Below, in pieces: positions 17,528 to 25,677 of a stretch of 64,000 nucleotides of DNA. The stretch is from assembly GCA_011053055.1 (NCBI GenBank), contig DRHT01000049.1, forward strand, positions 1-64,000, in the 5' to 3' direction. Each line of letters begins with the position of its first letter. The stretch's first letter is position 1. Source of the DNA: Halopseudomonas sabulinigri. GTDB lineage: Bacteria; Pseudomonadota; Gammaproteobacteria; Pseudomonadales; Pseudomonadaceae. The notes beneath the pieces were generated by a model. That model was not told the origin of the DNA. It did no database searches and saw nothing but the letters and a program-made list of their open reading frames with translations. The position numbers and the translations under genes were made by a program.

Positions 17528-18994
17528 TTAATCCTTTTTCACGAAGCCAGGTAGGCTGTCGAGTTGAGCGTCAAGAAACCCACCTGTACTACTCAGTTGG
17601 GAGACCAGCGTATCCATAGCATTAAACTGTGCGAACAGCCGCGCCTCCAACTTGCCCAACCTAAGCGTCAATGCTTCACGTTGCTCATCTACACCACCGC
17701 GACCTGAAAGGGTGTTTTGCAGCGCCTTGGTACGACTTTCCAGCAAGCCGCCAGTTTCGGTGTAGGGTTTAACCTTGTCTTCAAGCCGCGACATCAAGCC
17801 ATCGACGCCCGTAAAGAACGCGTTAACCTGCTCAAAGTTGGTTTCCATGGCGTCATCCAGCTTGGCGTCATCTACCGCCAGCTTGCCATCGCGCTGGGTG
17901 GTAATACCCAATTCAGACAAAATCCGAATACCGTCACCGCTAGCAGGGGTGCCTAAAGCACTGCGCATGCTATTCATAAATGAACGCACCGAAGAGTCGC
18001 CCACCAACGCAGCTACCAAAGGCTCGGAATTATCTCCACCAACGGCGGTTACATTGGTCAGCGCATTTACGCTGCCCAGCATCTTGTTGTAAGCATCGAC
18101 AAAGTCAGTAATAGACTTGCGAACGCCAACCTTGTCCTCAGCCACTCCAACGTTAACGGTCTCGGCGTTGGCAAGCGCTTCGGCCGATTGCGCGCTCTTG
18201 AGCGTAAGCGTCACACCATCAATGGCATCCTCAACGGTATTGCTGGCACTGCTAAGGTTTAGACCATCAATGGCAAAATTGGCATCGCGGGAATAGCTGA
18301 TAACGCGAGCAGCACGAGGGTCGCCAGGGTCTGCTGGCGTTGGCTCAAAGCTCGCATCAGTTCCCGAAGGCGGCGCAAATGCCAGGTTGCCTAAATCGCC
18401 AGTGGCATCAGCAGACACAGCCACGCTGATATCGTTGTCAGTACCAGACTTGCTGGAGCTCAACACCAAGCGCGCACCGCCCACTCCATTGGGGTCGCTT
18501 ACGATAGTCGCGCTCAGCCCGGACTCTTTACCTGCCTTATTAATCGCATCGCGGATGTCGGCAAGGCTATTGCTGCCGTCGGGCACGTCAATATCCAGCG
18601 AATCGCCGCCTACGTTGATAGTCAGCGTGCCGGTACCTAGCGCATCTGTAGAGTTGTCGAAACCGGCCAGCGCCACCTTGCTGGTTTGCGCCAGGTTGAA
18701 AACCTGCACATTGTAATTGCCGGCTGCGGCTTTAGAGTTTGCAGTAATGCTGACCGTTTCAACTGAGCTGGAGGTAGCACTACGCTTTTCGAAAAGAGCA
18801 GGATCGTTCAGCTTTTCAAGGGCGGTTTGGAAAGTAGATAGCGCACTGCGGAACTGTCCCAGCGCGGAAACCTTGGTAGTAGTGGCTTTTTCCAGCCGAT
18901 CCAGCTGAGCCGTTTTGGGCGCAGCATCTGCGTTCACCAAGGCACCAACCAAACTATTAATGTCTAGACCTGAGCCGATACCGGTAATTGCCAT
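17528..18994 (-). CDS. fliD: Flagellar filament capping protein FliD
   Basis: FliD forms the cap under which flagellin monomers fold at the growing filament tip. The 488-residue protein has the conserved N-terminal domain (GIGSGLDINSLVGALVNADAAPKTAQLDRLE), a central region with the FliD_N/FliD_C folds (FNLAQTSKVALAGF; VGVRKSITDFVDAYNKMLGSVNAL), and the terminal helical segment (RLGKLEARLFAQFNAMDTLVSQLSSTGGFLDAQL). It is transcribed from its own sigma-54 promoter and followed by a fliS gene. Confidence 0.95.
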   Translation of the reverse strand: MAITGIGSGLDINSLVGALVNADAAPKTAQLDRLEKATTTKVSALGQFRSALSTFQTALEKLNDPALFEKRSATSSSVETVSITANSKAAAGNYNVQVFNLAQTSKVALAGFDNSTDALGTGTLTINVGGDSLDIDVPDGSNSLADIRDAINKAGKESGLSATIVSDPNGVGGARLVLSSSKSGTDNDISVAVSADATGDLGNLAFAPPSGTDASFEPTPADPGDPRAARVISYSRDANFAIDGLNLSSASNTVEDAIDGVTLTLKSAQSAEALANAETVNVGVAEDKVGVRKSITDFVDAYNKMLGSVNALTNVTAVGGDNSEPLVAALVGDSSVRSFMNSMRSALGTPASGDGIRILSELGITTQRDGKLAVDDAKLDDAMETNFEQVNAFFTGVDGLMSRLEDKVKPYTETGGLLESRTKALQNTLSGRGGVDEQREALTLRLGKLEARLFAQFNAMDTLVSQLSSTGGFLDAQLDSLPGFVKKD

Positions 18995-19057
18995 GACCTT
19001 ACCCCTTCGACCGATTATTGACGGTCCGCTTGCCGAACGTACGTTTCCGGTAAGACA

Positions 19058-19072
19058 GCAAATCCCATGCCA
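19058..19072 (-). promoter_or_regulatory. Sigma-54 promoter of fliD
   Basis: The minus strand reads TGGCATGGGATTTGC: TGGCAT at -24 and perfect TTGC at -12, 15-base span, ending 63 bases before the fliD start. In P. aeruginosa fliD transcription needs RpoN and FleQ. Confidence 0.75.
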
Positions 19073-19096
19073 CCAACCGGCATAGCCAAACGCTTG

Positions 19097-19501
19097 TTAG
19101 GCTTTGGCTTCAAACAATAGACTGCGAATTTCGGAAAGGTTCTCCGACAACCGCAGCGCTTCTTCCGAAGGCAGCTGGCGAATTATATCGCCACTGGATG
19201 CCTCGGTTACATTAATTACCACCCGGCCACTTTCGTCATCAAGGTTAAAGTTGATGTCGCGGCGTACCGATTGGACAAAATCCTGGAGATCAGTCACTGC
19301 TGTCTGCAGTTGCTCACGTTTTACTTCTGGGCTTTGTTCTACCGCCTCACGGGTGAGTGTTGCCACCGGTTGCGGTACTGATGTTATTTGCGCAGCGTCC
19401 ATCTGCTGTGTTGCTTGGCCCTTACCGGCGCCCGCTTCCACCGCTGCAGCGCTGAGCGCAGTGCGGGTTACTTCAAACGGTTTGATAACACCCATATCCA
19501 T
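19097..19501 (-). CDS. flaG: Flagellar protein FlaG
   Basis: FlaG is a small protein encoded beside flagellin in polarly flagellated bacteria and affects filament length. The 134-residue product has a variable N-terminal half rich in Ala, Thr and Gln and the conserved C-terminal FlaG domain (INFNLDDESGRVVINVTEASSGDIIRQLPSEEALRLSENL). I chose the ATG at 19501 (MDMGVIKPFEV), preceded by GTGAGG; the longer ORF to 19555 runs through the fliC terminator. It sits between fliC and fliD. Confidence 0.88.
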   Translation of the reverse strand: MDMGVIKPFEVTRTALSAAAVEAGAGKGQATQQMDAAQITSVPQPVATLTREAVEQSPEVKREQLQTAVTDLQDFVQSVRRDINFNLDDESGRVVINVTEASSGDIIRQLPSEEALRLSENLSEIRSLLFEAKA

Positions 19502-19525
19502 GGCGCGTACCTCACAAAGGAGAAA

Positions 19526-19553
19526 GCGGAGAGAGGGTGCACCCTCTCTCCGC
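19526..19553 (-). terminator. Terminator of fliC
   Basis: A perfect 28-base palindrome (arms GCGGAGAGAGGGTG and CACCCTCTCTCCGC) lies 20 bases past the fliC stop, followed on the minus strand by TTTCTCCTTTG. It should end most flagellin messages and leave flaG at a lower level; the T-tract is short, so some readthrough is likely. Confidence 0.75.
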
Positions 19554-19573
19554 AATATTACCTCAGTTTACCC

Positions 19574-20701
19574 TTAGCCCAACAGGCTGAGGACCGCCTG
19601 TGGCAACTGGTTGGCCTGAGCCAGCATCGCAGTACCAGCCTGCTGCATGATCTGGTTTTTGGCCAGGTTGGCAGACTCGGCAGCGTAGTCAGTGTCCATA
19701 ATACGACCGCGTGCAGCAGAAGCGTTTTCGCCAATGTTCTGCAGGTTGCTGATGGTCGAATCAAAGCGGTTCTGGATCGCACCCAGGTCGGCGCGAGTGC
19801 TGTCTACTGAGGCAATAGCATCATCAAGAACCTGAATCGCTATCTGAGCATTATCAGCATCAAGAACATTCAAGTCACTGACCGAGGAGGGCGTAACAGT
19901 CGCTGATTGGGTCGCAGCCGTTAGACCAAGCTCAGTCATAGTAGCAGTATCGCCAGCTCCAATTACGTATTCTTCAGTAGAGCTAAGAGTCAATGTGGCG
20001 CCATCGTCACTCACTGAAGCAGTAACACCGGTGCTAGCGGTATTGATTTTATCTGCAATGGAGCCTGCAGTATCGCCCTCAGTCAGATAAACGTTCGTGC
20101 CATTCAATGTTATAGAGCCGTCAGCGTCCAGCGTACCGTCGGCGGCAGCGAGAGCCAACGTGGCATCGACCGTCGCCAGGCTGGAATCGCCCTTTAAGCC
20201 TTTAGCACTCATATCACCGATACTAAAAGAAAGTGTTTCGCCGGCGTTTGAGCCGACCTGGAAGCTTTCACCTTTGATATCACCATTCAGCAAGCTTTTA
20301 CCACCGAAGGTGGTGGTCTCAGAAATACGAGTAAGCTCACCTGAAAGCGAAGAGAACTCTTGATTCAATGCTTTGCGTTCTTCGGCAGAGTTAGATCCGT
20401 TGGAAGCTTGCAAGGCCAGATCACGCATACGTTGCATGATGTTAGTAGATTCCTGCAAAGCACCCTCAGCAGTCTGCGCCATGGAAATACCGTCATTAGC
20501 GTTCTTAACCGCGACGCCCAGACCGTTGATCTGGCTGGTCAGACGGTTGGAAATCTGCAGGCCTGCTGCATCGTCTTTAGCGCTGTTGATTTGCGAACCG
20601 GAAGACAGACGCTCCAGCGAGGTGGACAGCGCGTTAGAAGAGGAATTCAGATTACGCTGAGCGTTCAGTGAAGCAATGTTGCTGTTTACTGTAAGAGCCA
20701 T
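19574..20701 (-). CDS. fliC: Flagellin FliC
   Basis: Filament subunit of 375 residues. The N-terminal D0/D1 region ([18 protein letters not shown] ... [35 protein letters not shown]) and C-terminal region ([19 protein letters not shown]-like stretch, ending [23 protein letters not shown]) are strongly conserved. The central part (about 165-280) is short and rich in Ala, Thr, Asp, Gly, so this is a small a-type flagellin. No glycosylation genes are adjacent. It has a strong sigma-28 promoter and its own terminator. Confidence 0.97.
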   Translation of the reverse strand: MALTVNSNIASLNAQRNLNSSSNALSTSLERLSSGSQINSAKDDAAGLQISNRLTSQINGLGVAVKNANDGISMAQTAEGALQESTNIMQRMRDLALQASNGSNSAEERKALNQEFSSLSGELTRISETTTFGGKSLLNGDIKGESFQVGSNAGETLSFSIGDMSAKGLKGDSSLATVDATLALAAADGTLDADGSITLNGTNVYLTEGDTAGSIADKINTASTGVTASVSDDGATLTLSSTEEYVIGAGDTATMTELGLTAATQSATVTPSSVSDLNVLDADNAQIAIQVLDDAIASVDSTRADLGAIQNRFDSTISNLQNIGENASAARGRIMDTDYAAESANLAKNQIMQQAGTAMLAQANQLPQAVLSLLG

Positions 20702-20792
20702 GATTAATACCTCAACCTAGTGATGTTTGCCTGAGCTTGCGACTCGCGGGCCGGCTTTGCCCAGGCACCCATTGAGTTCGCATTCGATTACT

Positions 20793-20819
20793 TTATCGGC
20801 ATCCCTATCAGGACCTTTA
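20793..20819 (-). promoter_or_regulatory. Sigma-28 (FliA) promoter of fliC
   Basis: On the minus strand TAAAGGTC is followed after 11 bases by GCCGATAA, a near-perfect match to the FliA consensus TAAAGTTT-N11-GCCGATAA. It lies about 92 bases upstream of the flagellin start codon, leaving a leader of roughly 80 bases. Confidence 0.9.
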
Positions 20820-21035
20820 GGGTTTTTGCTGAATTATTTTTGCTGTGCTTGATAACTGCTCAGCAAACTCAGAACTCCCTAAACGCATCTGACATGGTTT
20901 TGACGCCAATCAGATGCTCCGCCGATGACTGTGTATCGACGGGTTGAGGAATAACTTTAGGGTTGTCTGTGATTGTAAAACCGGGACTAAAACCGGCAGA
21001 CGGATGAAAGCGCATGCACCTGCCGCCACGCCGCC

Positions 21036-21160
21036 CTGTGGAGGGCCGGGTTCCATCCCGGCCAGCGGTGTCTTGCTAACACGCTGCTGCTGACTCGTGC
21101 GCATTACTAATTAAGGTGTAGCCGGATAAACCGCTGGTCGAGATGGAACTCGACCCTCCA
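21036..21160. repeat. Inverted REP pair (family A)
   Basis: Two palindromes in opposite orientation: GGCCGGG-TTCCAT-CCCGGCC at 21044-21063 and GGTCGAG-ATGGAA-CTCGACC at 21136-21155, each flanked by CCGCTG/CAGCGG on one side and GGAGGG/CCCTCC on the other. The same double unit recurs at 22121-22243, and related units at 26119-26245. It resembles the paired REP (BIME) arrangement of gammaproteobacteria. Confidence 0.8.
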
Positions 21161-21241
21161 TAAAGCGTGCCTTGCGTTGACCAACGGTGGTGCGGCAGGA
21201 CTTTGGGCGCGCGCGTTGTGGACGCGGAGCGTCCGTGGCCG

Positions 21242-21267
21242 CGTTCCCACGCTGGAGCGTGGGAACG
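21242..21267. repeat. REP palindrome (family B), copy 1
   Basis: CGTTCCCACGCT-GG-AGCGTGGGAACG is a perfect palindrome with 12-base arms, preceded 8 bases earlier by GGACGCGGAGCGTCC. The same pair of elements recurs at 30586-30627. This CGTTCCCACGCT palindrome is widespread between genes of pseudomonads. Confidence 0.8.
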
Positions 21268-21351
21268 ATCAACCACCAAGGGCATGATGCTGGTCTGGTC
21301 CTGGCCAGATAGATAAGCTAGCTGGCTACTACATTTGCTCTGGAGAACTCA

Positions 21352-21771
21352 ATGGCCGATTCGGATATTCGTTGGCTGCAGCGTCTTGCTAGCTATCAAC
21401 GTGCACTTGTATTTCTGCGCGATGCAATTGAGCTGGCTAACACGCGCCCACTGACCGAGCTGGAGAAACAGGGGTTAATTCAAGCGTTCGAGTTTGTTTT
21501 TGAGATGGCTTGGAATGTGATGAAAGATTACTTCCTCTATCAAGGCAATCCCGGTATTACAGGCTCACGCGACGCCATACGCAGCGCCTTTAAACAAGAG
21601 CTGATTAGCGATGGTGAAGGCTGGATGGAAATGATCAAAAGCCGCAACCAGTCAGCGCACACTTATAACGAGGCGGTGGCCAATGCTATCGTGGATAGCA
21701 TTCTGAGTTCTTACCATCGCCTGTTCGAGCAGTTCGCCAGCCATATGCAAAGCCTTGCAGAGCAACCATGA
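21352..21771 (+). CDS. hepT: HEPT-domain toxin (HepT-like, HI0074 family)
   Basis: All-helical protein of 139 residues from the nucleotidyltransferase substrate-binding (HI0074/HEPT) family. The RX4HXY motif of HepT toxins is complete: R98, H103 and Y105 in KSRNQSAHTYNE. In characterised MNT/HEPT modules HepT is an RNase or mRNA-targeting toxin, and the neighbouring nucleotidyltransferase neutralises it by adding AMP to the Tyr of this motif. The ATG has GGAG at good spacing. The stop overlaps the antitoxin start by 4 bases. The pair lies between two inverted REP pairs. Confidence 0.85.
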   Translation: MADSDIRWLQRLASYQRALVFLRDAIELANTRPLTELEKQGLIQAFEFVFEMAWNVMKDYFLYQGNPGITGSRDAIRSAFKQELISDGEGWMEMIKSRNQSAHTYNEAVANAIVDSILSSYHRLFEQFASHMQSLAEQP

Positions 21772-22100
21772 CCACCCACGAGCAATACGGCCTTCCGATT
21801 TCTGCCATAACAGCGCTGCTACACGTTTTTACTCAGTGGCCGGCTGTGGATAGCGTGTGGCTTTATGGTTCCAGGGCAAAAGGCAACTTTAGGGCTGGGT
21901 CAGACATCGACCTCACCGTAAAAGGGTGCGATTTGGCGATGGAAGATTTACTGGCCATGGAGAACCAGATCGACGACCTGTTGCTACCCTGGTCTGTTGA
22001 TCTTTCTTTGTTTGCGGATATCGACAGTGACAGCCTGCGCGAACATATTGAGCGGGTAGGCATCGTTTTTTATCGCAAGCTGGTGGCAGGCCACCATTAG
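21768..22100 (+). CDS. mntA: Minimal nucleotidyltransferase antitoxin (MntA-like)
   Basis: A 110-residue MNT-domain protein with the GSX10DXD signature: G34, S35, then D46 and D48 in GSRAKGNFRAGSDIDL, and a third acidic residue D78 in VDLSLF. These are the metal- and NTP-binding residues of DNA polymerase beta-type transferases, so the enzyme should be active. In known type VII modules MntA AMPylates or polyadenylates HepT and so blocks it. Translational coupling (ATGA overlap) with the toxin gene supports a functional unit. Confidence 0.85.
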   Translation: MTTHEQYGLPISAITALLHVFTQWPAVDSVWLYGSRAKGNFRAGSDIDLTVKGCDLAMEDLLAMENQIDDLLLPWSVDLSLFADIDSDSLREHIERVGIVFYRKLVAGHH

Positions 22101-22120
22101 CCTAAAGCGATTGGCGCGTT

Positions 22121-22259
22121 GTGGAAGGCCGGGTTCCATCCCGGCCAGCGTTGCATGGCTAGTACACCGCTGCTGGCTTATGCGCATCACTAAGAAAGGC
22201 GTGGCTGGATAGCCCGCTGGTCGAGATGGAACTCCACCTTCCCAGAGGAAACCCTCTGG
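22121..22259. repeat. Inverted REP pair (family A) plus hairpin
   Basis: GGCCGGG-TTCCAT-CCCGGCC at 22127-22146 and GGTCGAG-ATGGAA-CTCCACC at 22219-22238 repeat the arrangement at 21036-21160, followed by a CCAGAGG-AAAC-CCTCTGG hairpin at 22242-22259 that could terminate the toxin-antitoxin message. The rest of the gap up to 22416 shows only the GAGGTG ribosome binding site of the next gene. Confidence 0.75.
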
Positions 22260-22416
22260 CGGCTCACGGCTTTGCTGCTTCTTCTATTACATCTGCATGA
22301 ATATTGCCCCAGCGGTAGCAGCATGCAACACCCCTGTAACCTCCCTCCGGTTAGCTGGTGTCATTTCCAAACCCGTGCGCTTGAACGCACGCCAACAGAC
22401 TGACACCGAGGTGCCC

Positions 22417-23292
22417 ATGTACGCTGAGAAAGCTGTTATTCGCGTGCACCGCGATTTAAAGGTGCACACCTGGCTCTACCCGAATCCCACGGCCGAATCG
22501 ACGATCATTTTGGTCAACGGCTCGCTGGCCACCAGCGCCTCTTTTGGGCAGACGCTGCGGTACTTGCAGCCGCTGTTTAACGTGGTGCTGTTTGATCAGC
22601 CTTACAGCGGCCACTCGCGGGCCCACAACAGCAATCAGCTGCTGATTGGCAAAGAAGATGAGGCGCTGATTTTGTTAGACCTGATTGAGCATTTCCGTGC
22701 CGACCAGGTACTGTCTTTCTCGTGGGGCGGAGTGGCGACTATGCTGGCATTGGCCCAGCGACCTGATCGCATCAAGCGGGCGGTGATCACCTCTTTCTCA
22801 CCGATCATTAACCCGGCGATGCAAGACTACCTGTCGCGCGGCAAGGCCTATCTTGCAGCGTGCGACCGTCAGCAGATCGGAAGCCTGATCAATGAGACCA
22901 TCGGCGAGCACCTGCCGCCGCTATTTAAACGTTGTAACTTCCGTCATGTGAGCTGTTTGGATGAGCACGAGTACGCACAAATGTTGCTGCATATTCGTCA
23001 GGTACTGGAACTGGATAGCGGCCAGTACATGAATTGCGTCAGCAATATTGATATTCCGCTGTTATTCGTCAACGGAACCTGGGACAAGTACACCAGCGCG
23101 GAGGATGCCCTGCGTTTCGGCGATCTGGCGCCACGGGCGGAGTTTGCCCGTATTGCTCACACCGGACATTTTCTGGATCTGGAGCACAAGACGGCTTGGC
23201 AGGACGCCAGGGCAGCGATTGAGCCGTTTGTATTGGGGGAGATTCAGCCAATAGTGCAAAAAAAACACCATCGTCTTGCGATGGTGGGTTGA
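22417..23292 (+). CDS. phaG: (R)-3-hydroxydecanoyl-ACP transacylase/thioesterase PhaG
   Basis: Alpha/beta-hydrolase of 291 residues in the PhaG/RhlA family. PhaG diverts 3-hydroxyacyl-ACP from fatty acid synthesis toward medium-chain polyhydroxyalkanoate; RhlA makes the lipid of rhamnolipids. Catalytic triad residues fall at S102 (SFSWGG), D223 (NGTWDKYT) and H251 (HTGHFLDLE), the same numbers as in those enzymes, and HX4D (HVSCLD) is present. Stretches such as FNVVLFDQPYSG, DYLSRGKAYLAACDR and LFKRCNFRHVS match PhaG better than RhlA, and no rhlB follows. The ATG at 22417 has GAGGTG upstream. The last 12 codons overlap a terminator for the opposite gene. Confidence 0.9.
   Translation: MYAEKAVIRVHRDLKVHTWLYPNPTAESTIILVNGSLATSASFGQTLRYLQPLFNVVLFDQPYSGHSRAHNSNQLLIGKEDEALILLDLIEHFRADQVLSFSWGGVATMLALAQRPDRIKRAVITSFSPIINPAMQDYLSRGKAYLAACDRQQIGSLINETIGEHLPPLFKRCNFRHVSCLDEHEYAQMLLHIRQVLELDSGQYMNCVSNIDIPLLFVNGTWDKYTSAEDALRFGDLAPRAEFARIAHTGHFLDLEHKTAWQDARAAIEPFVLGEIQPIVQKKHHRLAMVG
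23258..23286 (-). terminator. Terminator of the SDR gene, inside phaG
   Basis: On the minus strand CACCATCG-CAAGA-CGATGGTG is followed by eight T residues: a complete intrinsic terminator 58 bases past the SDR stop. It lies wholly within the last codons of phaG on the other strand, encoding its VQKKHHRLAMVG tail. Confidence 0.85.
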
Positions 23293-23343
23293 GCGTTACC
23301 TGCCGCTCCTGGTACAAATCAGAAGCGGCAGGCGGCAGCACAA

Positions 23344-24192
23344 TCAGGGATTCATTGAATCAAACACGGTAGTTTCAGCGCTGGCCGCTTCGGCACGTAA
23401 GCCAATCAGCTGTTTGATCTTACGGTGCGGGAACACATAGAACTGATTGCTCTCAACCGCCTTGAGGGTTTGTTCGGCGATATCCGGCGCCTGAATCTTG
23501 CCCTTCTGAACCGCGGCTTTGGTCATTTCCGCGCGCTTGAGCATCATCTCGCTAGGCTTGATGGTATCCGCCATGTCAGCCGGACGGTTACGCCCGGAAT
23601 CAGAGATGCCCGTTGGAAAAAACGCTGGGCAAAGGCAGGTTACGCCTACGTTCGCCTCAATATCACGCAGGTCCAGCGCCAGGGTTTCTGACAGGGCAAC
23701 GACCGAGTGCTTAGTGACGTTGTAAATCGACATGCTCGGGCCATTCAGCCAGCCAGCGGCAGAGGCGGTGTTAATGATGTGGCCTTCACCCTGCTCGATA
23801 AACATCGGGGTAAAGACTTTAACGCCCCACACCACGCCATACAGGTTGACGCCCATCACCCATTCCCAATCGGCAACGGTGTTTTCCCACGCTGGGCCGC
23901 CCACGCTTACGCCGGCGTTGTTGAAGATCAGATGCGCGGCGCCAAACTCGCTTTTGCATAGATCGGCGAAAGCCTGCACTTGCTCCAGCTTGGATACGTC
24001 GAGCCGCATGGTTGCTGCAGCGGTACCGGGATGTGCAGCTTCCACCACGCGCAGAGTTTCCTGCATGCCTGCTTCATCCACATCGCCCAGCACCAGCTTC
24101 ATGCCACGCGCAGCGCAGCACAGCGCAAACTCGCGACCCAAACCACTGCCGCCGCCGGTAATAGCCGCAACTTTGCCCTGTAAATCCTGCAT
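23344..24192 (-). CDS. Short-chain dehydrogenase/reductase (SDR)
   Basis: Classical SDR of 282 residues. It has the cofactor motif TGGGSGLG near residue 12, DVDEAG after beta-2 (NAD-type acidic residue rather than an NADP pattern), NNAGVS, and the active-site Ser, Tyr and Lys in NTASAAGWLNGPSMSIYNVTKHSV. The substrate cannot be told; pseudomonad relatives are loosely annotated as SDR family or 3-hydroxyacyl dehydrogenases. The ATG at 24192 (MQDLQGKVAAITGG) has AGGAG before it, so the longer ORF to 24261 is rejected. It converges on phaG. Confidence 0.85.
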   Translation of the reverse strand: MQDLQGKVAAITGGGSGLGREFALCCAARGMKLVLGDVDEAGMQETLRVVEAAHPGTAAATMRLDVSKLEQVQAFADLCKSEFGAAHLIFNNAGVSVGGPAWENTVADWEWVMGVNLYGVVWGVKVFTPMFIEQGEGHIINTASAAGWLNGPSMSIYNVTKHSVVALSETLALDLRDIEANVGVTCLCPAFFPTGISDSGRNRPADMADTIKPSEMMLKRAEMTKAAVQKGKIQAPDIAEQTLKAVESNQFYVFPHRKIKQLIGLRAEAASAETTVFDSMNP

Positions 24193-24426
24193 GCCCTGCT
24201 CCTTTGAACCTGCGCTCAGCTTATGCGAGCGACAATGAATTATAACTAGGATGAATAGCATGCCTCGTTCACCCCACCCTAGACCAGTGCTATCGGTCGG
24301 GTTGATCTAGCCCAAGCAGTGCAATTTATAACGCTCGTCACATATTGAGATGAAGCTTGGCAAAACACCTTCTGTTCTGTTGGTTATGTCCTATAGTCAG
24401 CACATCAAAGCTGCTGGACAACAATC

Positions 24427-25677
24427 ATGTTAGGACGTCTGTGGTTAGCATTTGCTTTCGCCCTACCTTTGACCGCTCACACTGCGCCACTGCGTTTGAA
24501 TACGGATATTTTACCGCCATACCAAGTGCAGGAAGGCGACCGCCTGACGGGCAGCTCTATCAATGCATTAGCCTGTATATTTGAAGCATCAGATCGGGAC
24601 TACGAGATCAGAGTGCTGCCTTGGCAACGCGCTGTGCGTGAGGTGAGCCAGGGTAAGGCCGAGGGCTTTTTCTCAGCGACAAGAATGAACAATGCCAGTG
24701 ATTTTGCCACCCTCTCGGCACCGTTGGCACTGGAGAAGTGGTACTGGTACAGCAACAGCACAGAACGGCCTCCAGCTTTCGGTGCCGCTAACAGCCTGCG
24801 TATCGGCGGAGTCCGTGGCAGTAACCAAGTGGATTGGTTATTGCAACATGGCTACTCGGTCGACCCGCTGGTGACCAATACTGCGCAGTTGCTGCAGTTG
24901 CTTAAGCGCGGCCGCATAGATGCCTTTCTTGCGGACCAGCAAACGCTACGCATAGAGATGACACAGCAACCCCTCGATTCACGCCCGCTCAATGCCCATT
25001 TTCAGCAGTACACCACATTGGGTGTCTACTTCTCCAATTCGCTGCTAATCCGCGAACCCGCTTTTCTTGAGCAATTTAACCGGCAGGTTTTTCAGTGCAT
25101 TCCGGAAATAGGCGTACTACAGGTCGAGGAGCGCGCGCGCCTGCAGCACCTGTACGACACACTTTTCGACAACTGGCGCCGTGAGCCAATGTTGATACAG
25201 GCAGTACTGCAACAAAACAAAGCCCACACCGGCATATCTTTAAGTCGCATCCATGCACTCGACAATCAATGGCAGCAAGAACAGCAGCAAACCGAGCAGC
25301 CACTAATAAACAGCGTGCACAGCAATGCTTTATCGCCCTGGCTCACGCAGCAACAAGCCATCTACAAAGGCCTGGTTAGCGAGATAATAGTGACTGATCA
25401 ACATGGCTTGAATATCGCCACCAGCGAAACCACTACCGACTACTGGCAAGGTGACGAGGCCAAGTTTGCCGAGCCTTTCTTCGCAAGCGAAGATAAGCCT
25501 TATATGGGCCCTTTGAGTTACGATCAGTCAACCCAGCGCTATCAGGTGCATATCAGCAACACCGTGCGCAATCCCAGCAACGGAGAAGTGATTGGCGTGC
25601 TTATTCTGGGCATTGATATAGAACGTGCTTTAAAGATGGAAGACAGTCTTTTTACTAAAGAAGCGATTAAACAATGA
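24427..25677 (+). CDS. Periplasmic binding protein fused to a Cache-like domain
   Basis: Protein of 416 residues with a signal peptide (1-19, LWLAFAFALPLTAHTA). Residues about 22-230 form an amino-acid-type substrate-binding domain (SBP_bac_3: LNTDILPPYQ, WQRAVREVSQGKAEGFFSATR, LLKRGRIDAFLADQQ). About 250-405 looks like a PDC/Cache sensor (VSEIIVTDQHGLNIATSETTTDYWQGDEAKFAEPF ... VIGVLILGIDIERAL). No membrane helix or signalling domain follows, so it would be a free periplasmic protein. It ends in a 4-base overlap with a lipoprotein gene. Function unknown; a periplasmic sensor partner is an inference. Confidence 0.75.
   Translation: MLGRLWLAFAFALPLTAHTAPLRLNTDILPPYQVQEGDRLTGSSINALACIFEASDRDYEIRVLPWQRAVREVSQGKAEGFFSATRMNNASDFATLSAPLALEKWYWYSNSTERPPAFGAANSLRIGGVRGSNQVDWLLQHGYSVDPLVTNTAQLLQLLKRGRIDAFLADQQTLRIEMTQQPLDSRPLNAHFQQYTTLGVYFSNSLLIREPAFLEQFNRQVFQCIPEIGVLQVEERARLQHLYDTLFDNWRREPMLIQAVLQQNKAHTGISLSRIHALDNQWQQEQQQTEQPLINSVHSNALSPWLTQQQAIYKGLVSEIIVTDQHGLNIATSETTTDYWQGDEAKFAEPFFASEDKPYMGPLSYDQSTQRYQVHISNTVRNPSNGEVIGVLILGIDIERALKMEDSLFTKEAIKQ

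Larger units (their letters stand above)
20820..21351. other. Intergenic region upstream of the MNT/HEPT pair
   Basis: No gene is evident. It holds an inverted pair of REP-type palindromes (21036-21160), a short hairpin with arms GGACGC and GCGTCC near 21220-21234, and a second REP family palindrome at 21242-21267. A GGAG ribosome binding site for the next gene lies at the right end. Confidence 0.55.

Noticed and set aside
22417-23292. RhlA (rhamnolipid) instead of PhaG
   Set aside because: Sequence stretches match PhaG better, and no rhlB or rhlC follows; both share the same catalytic triad.
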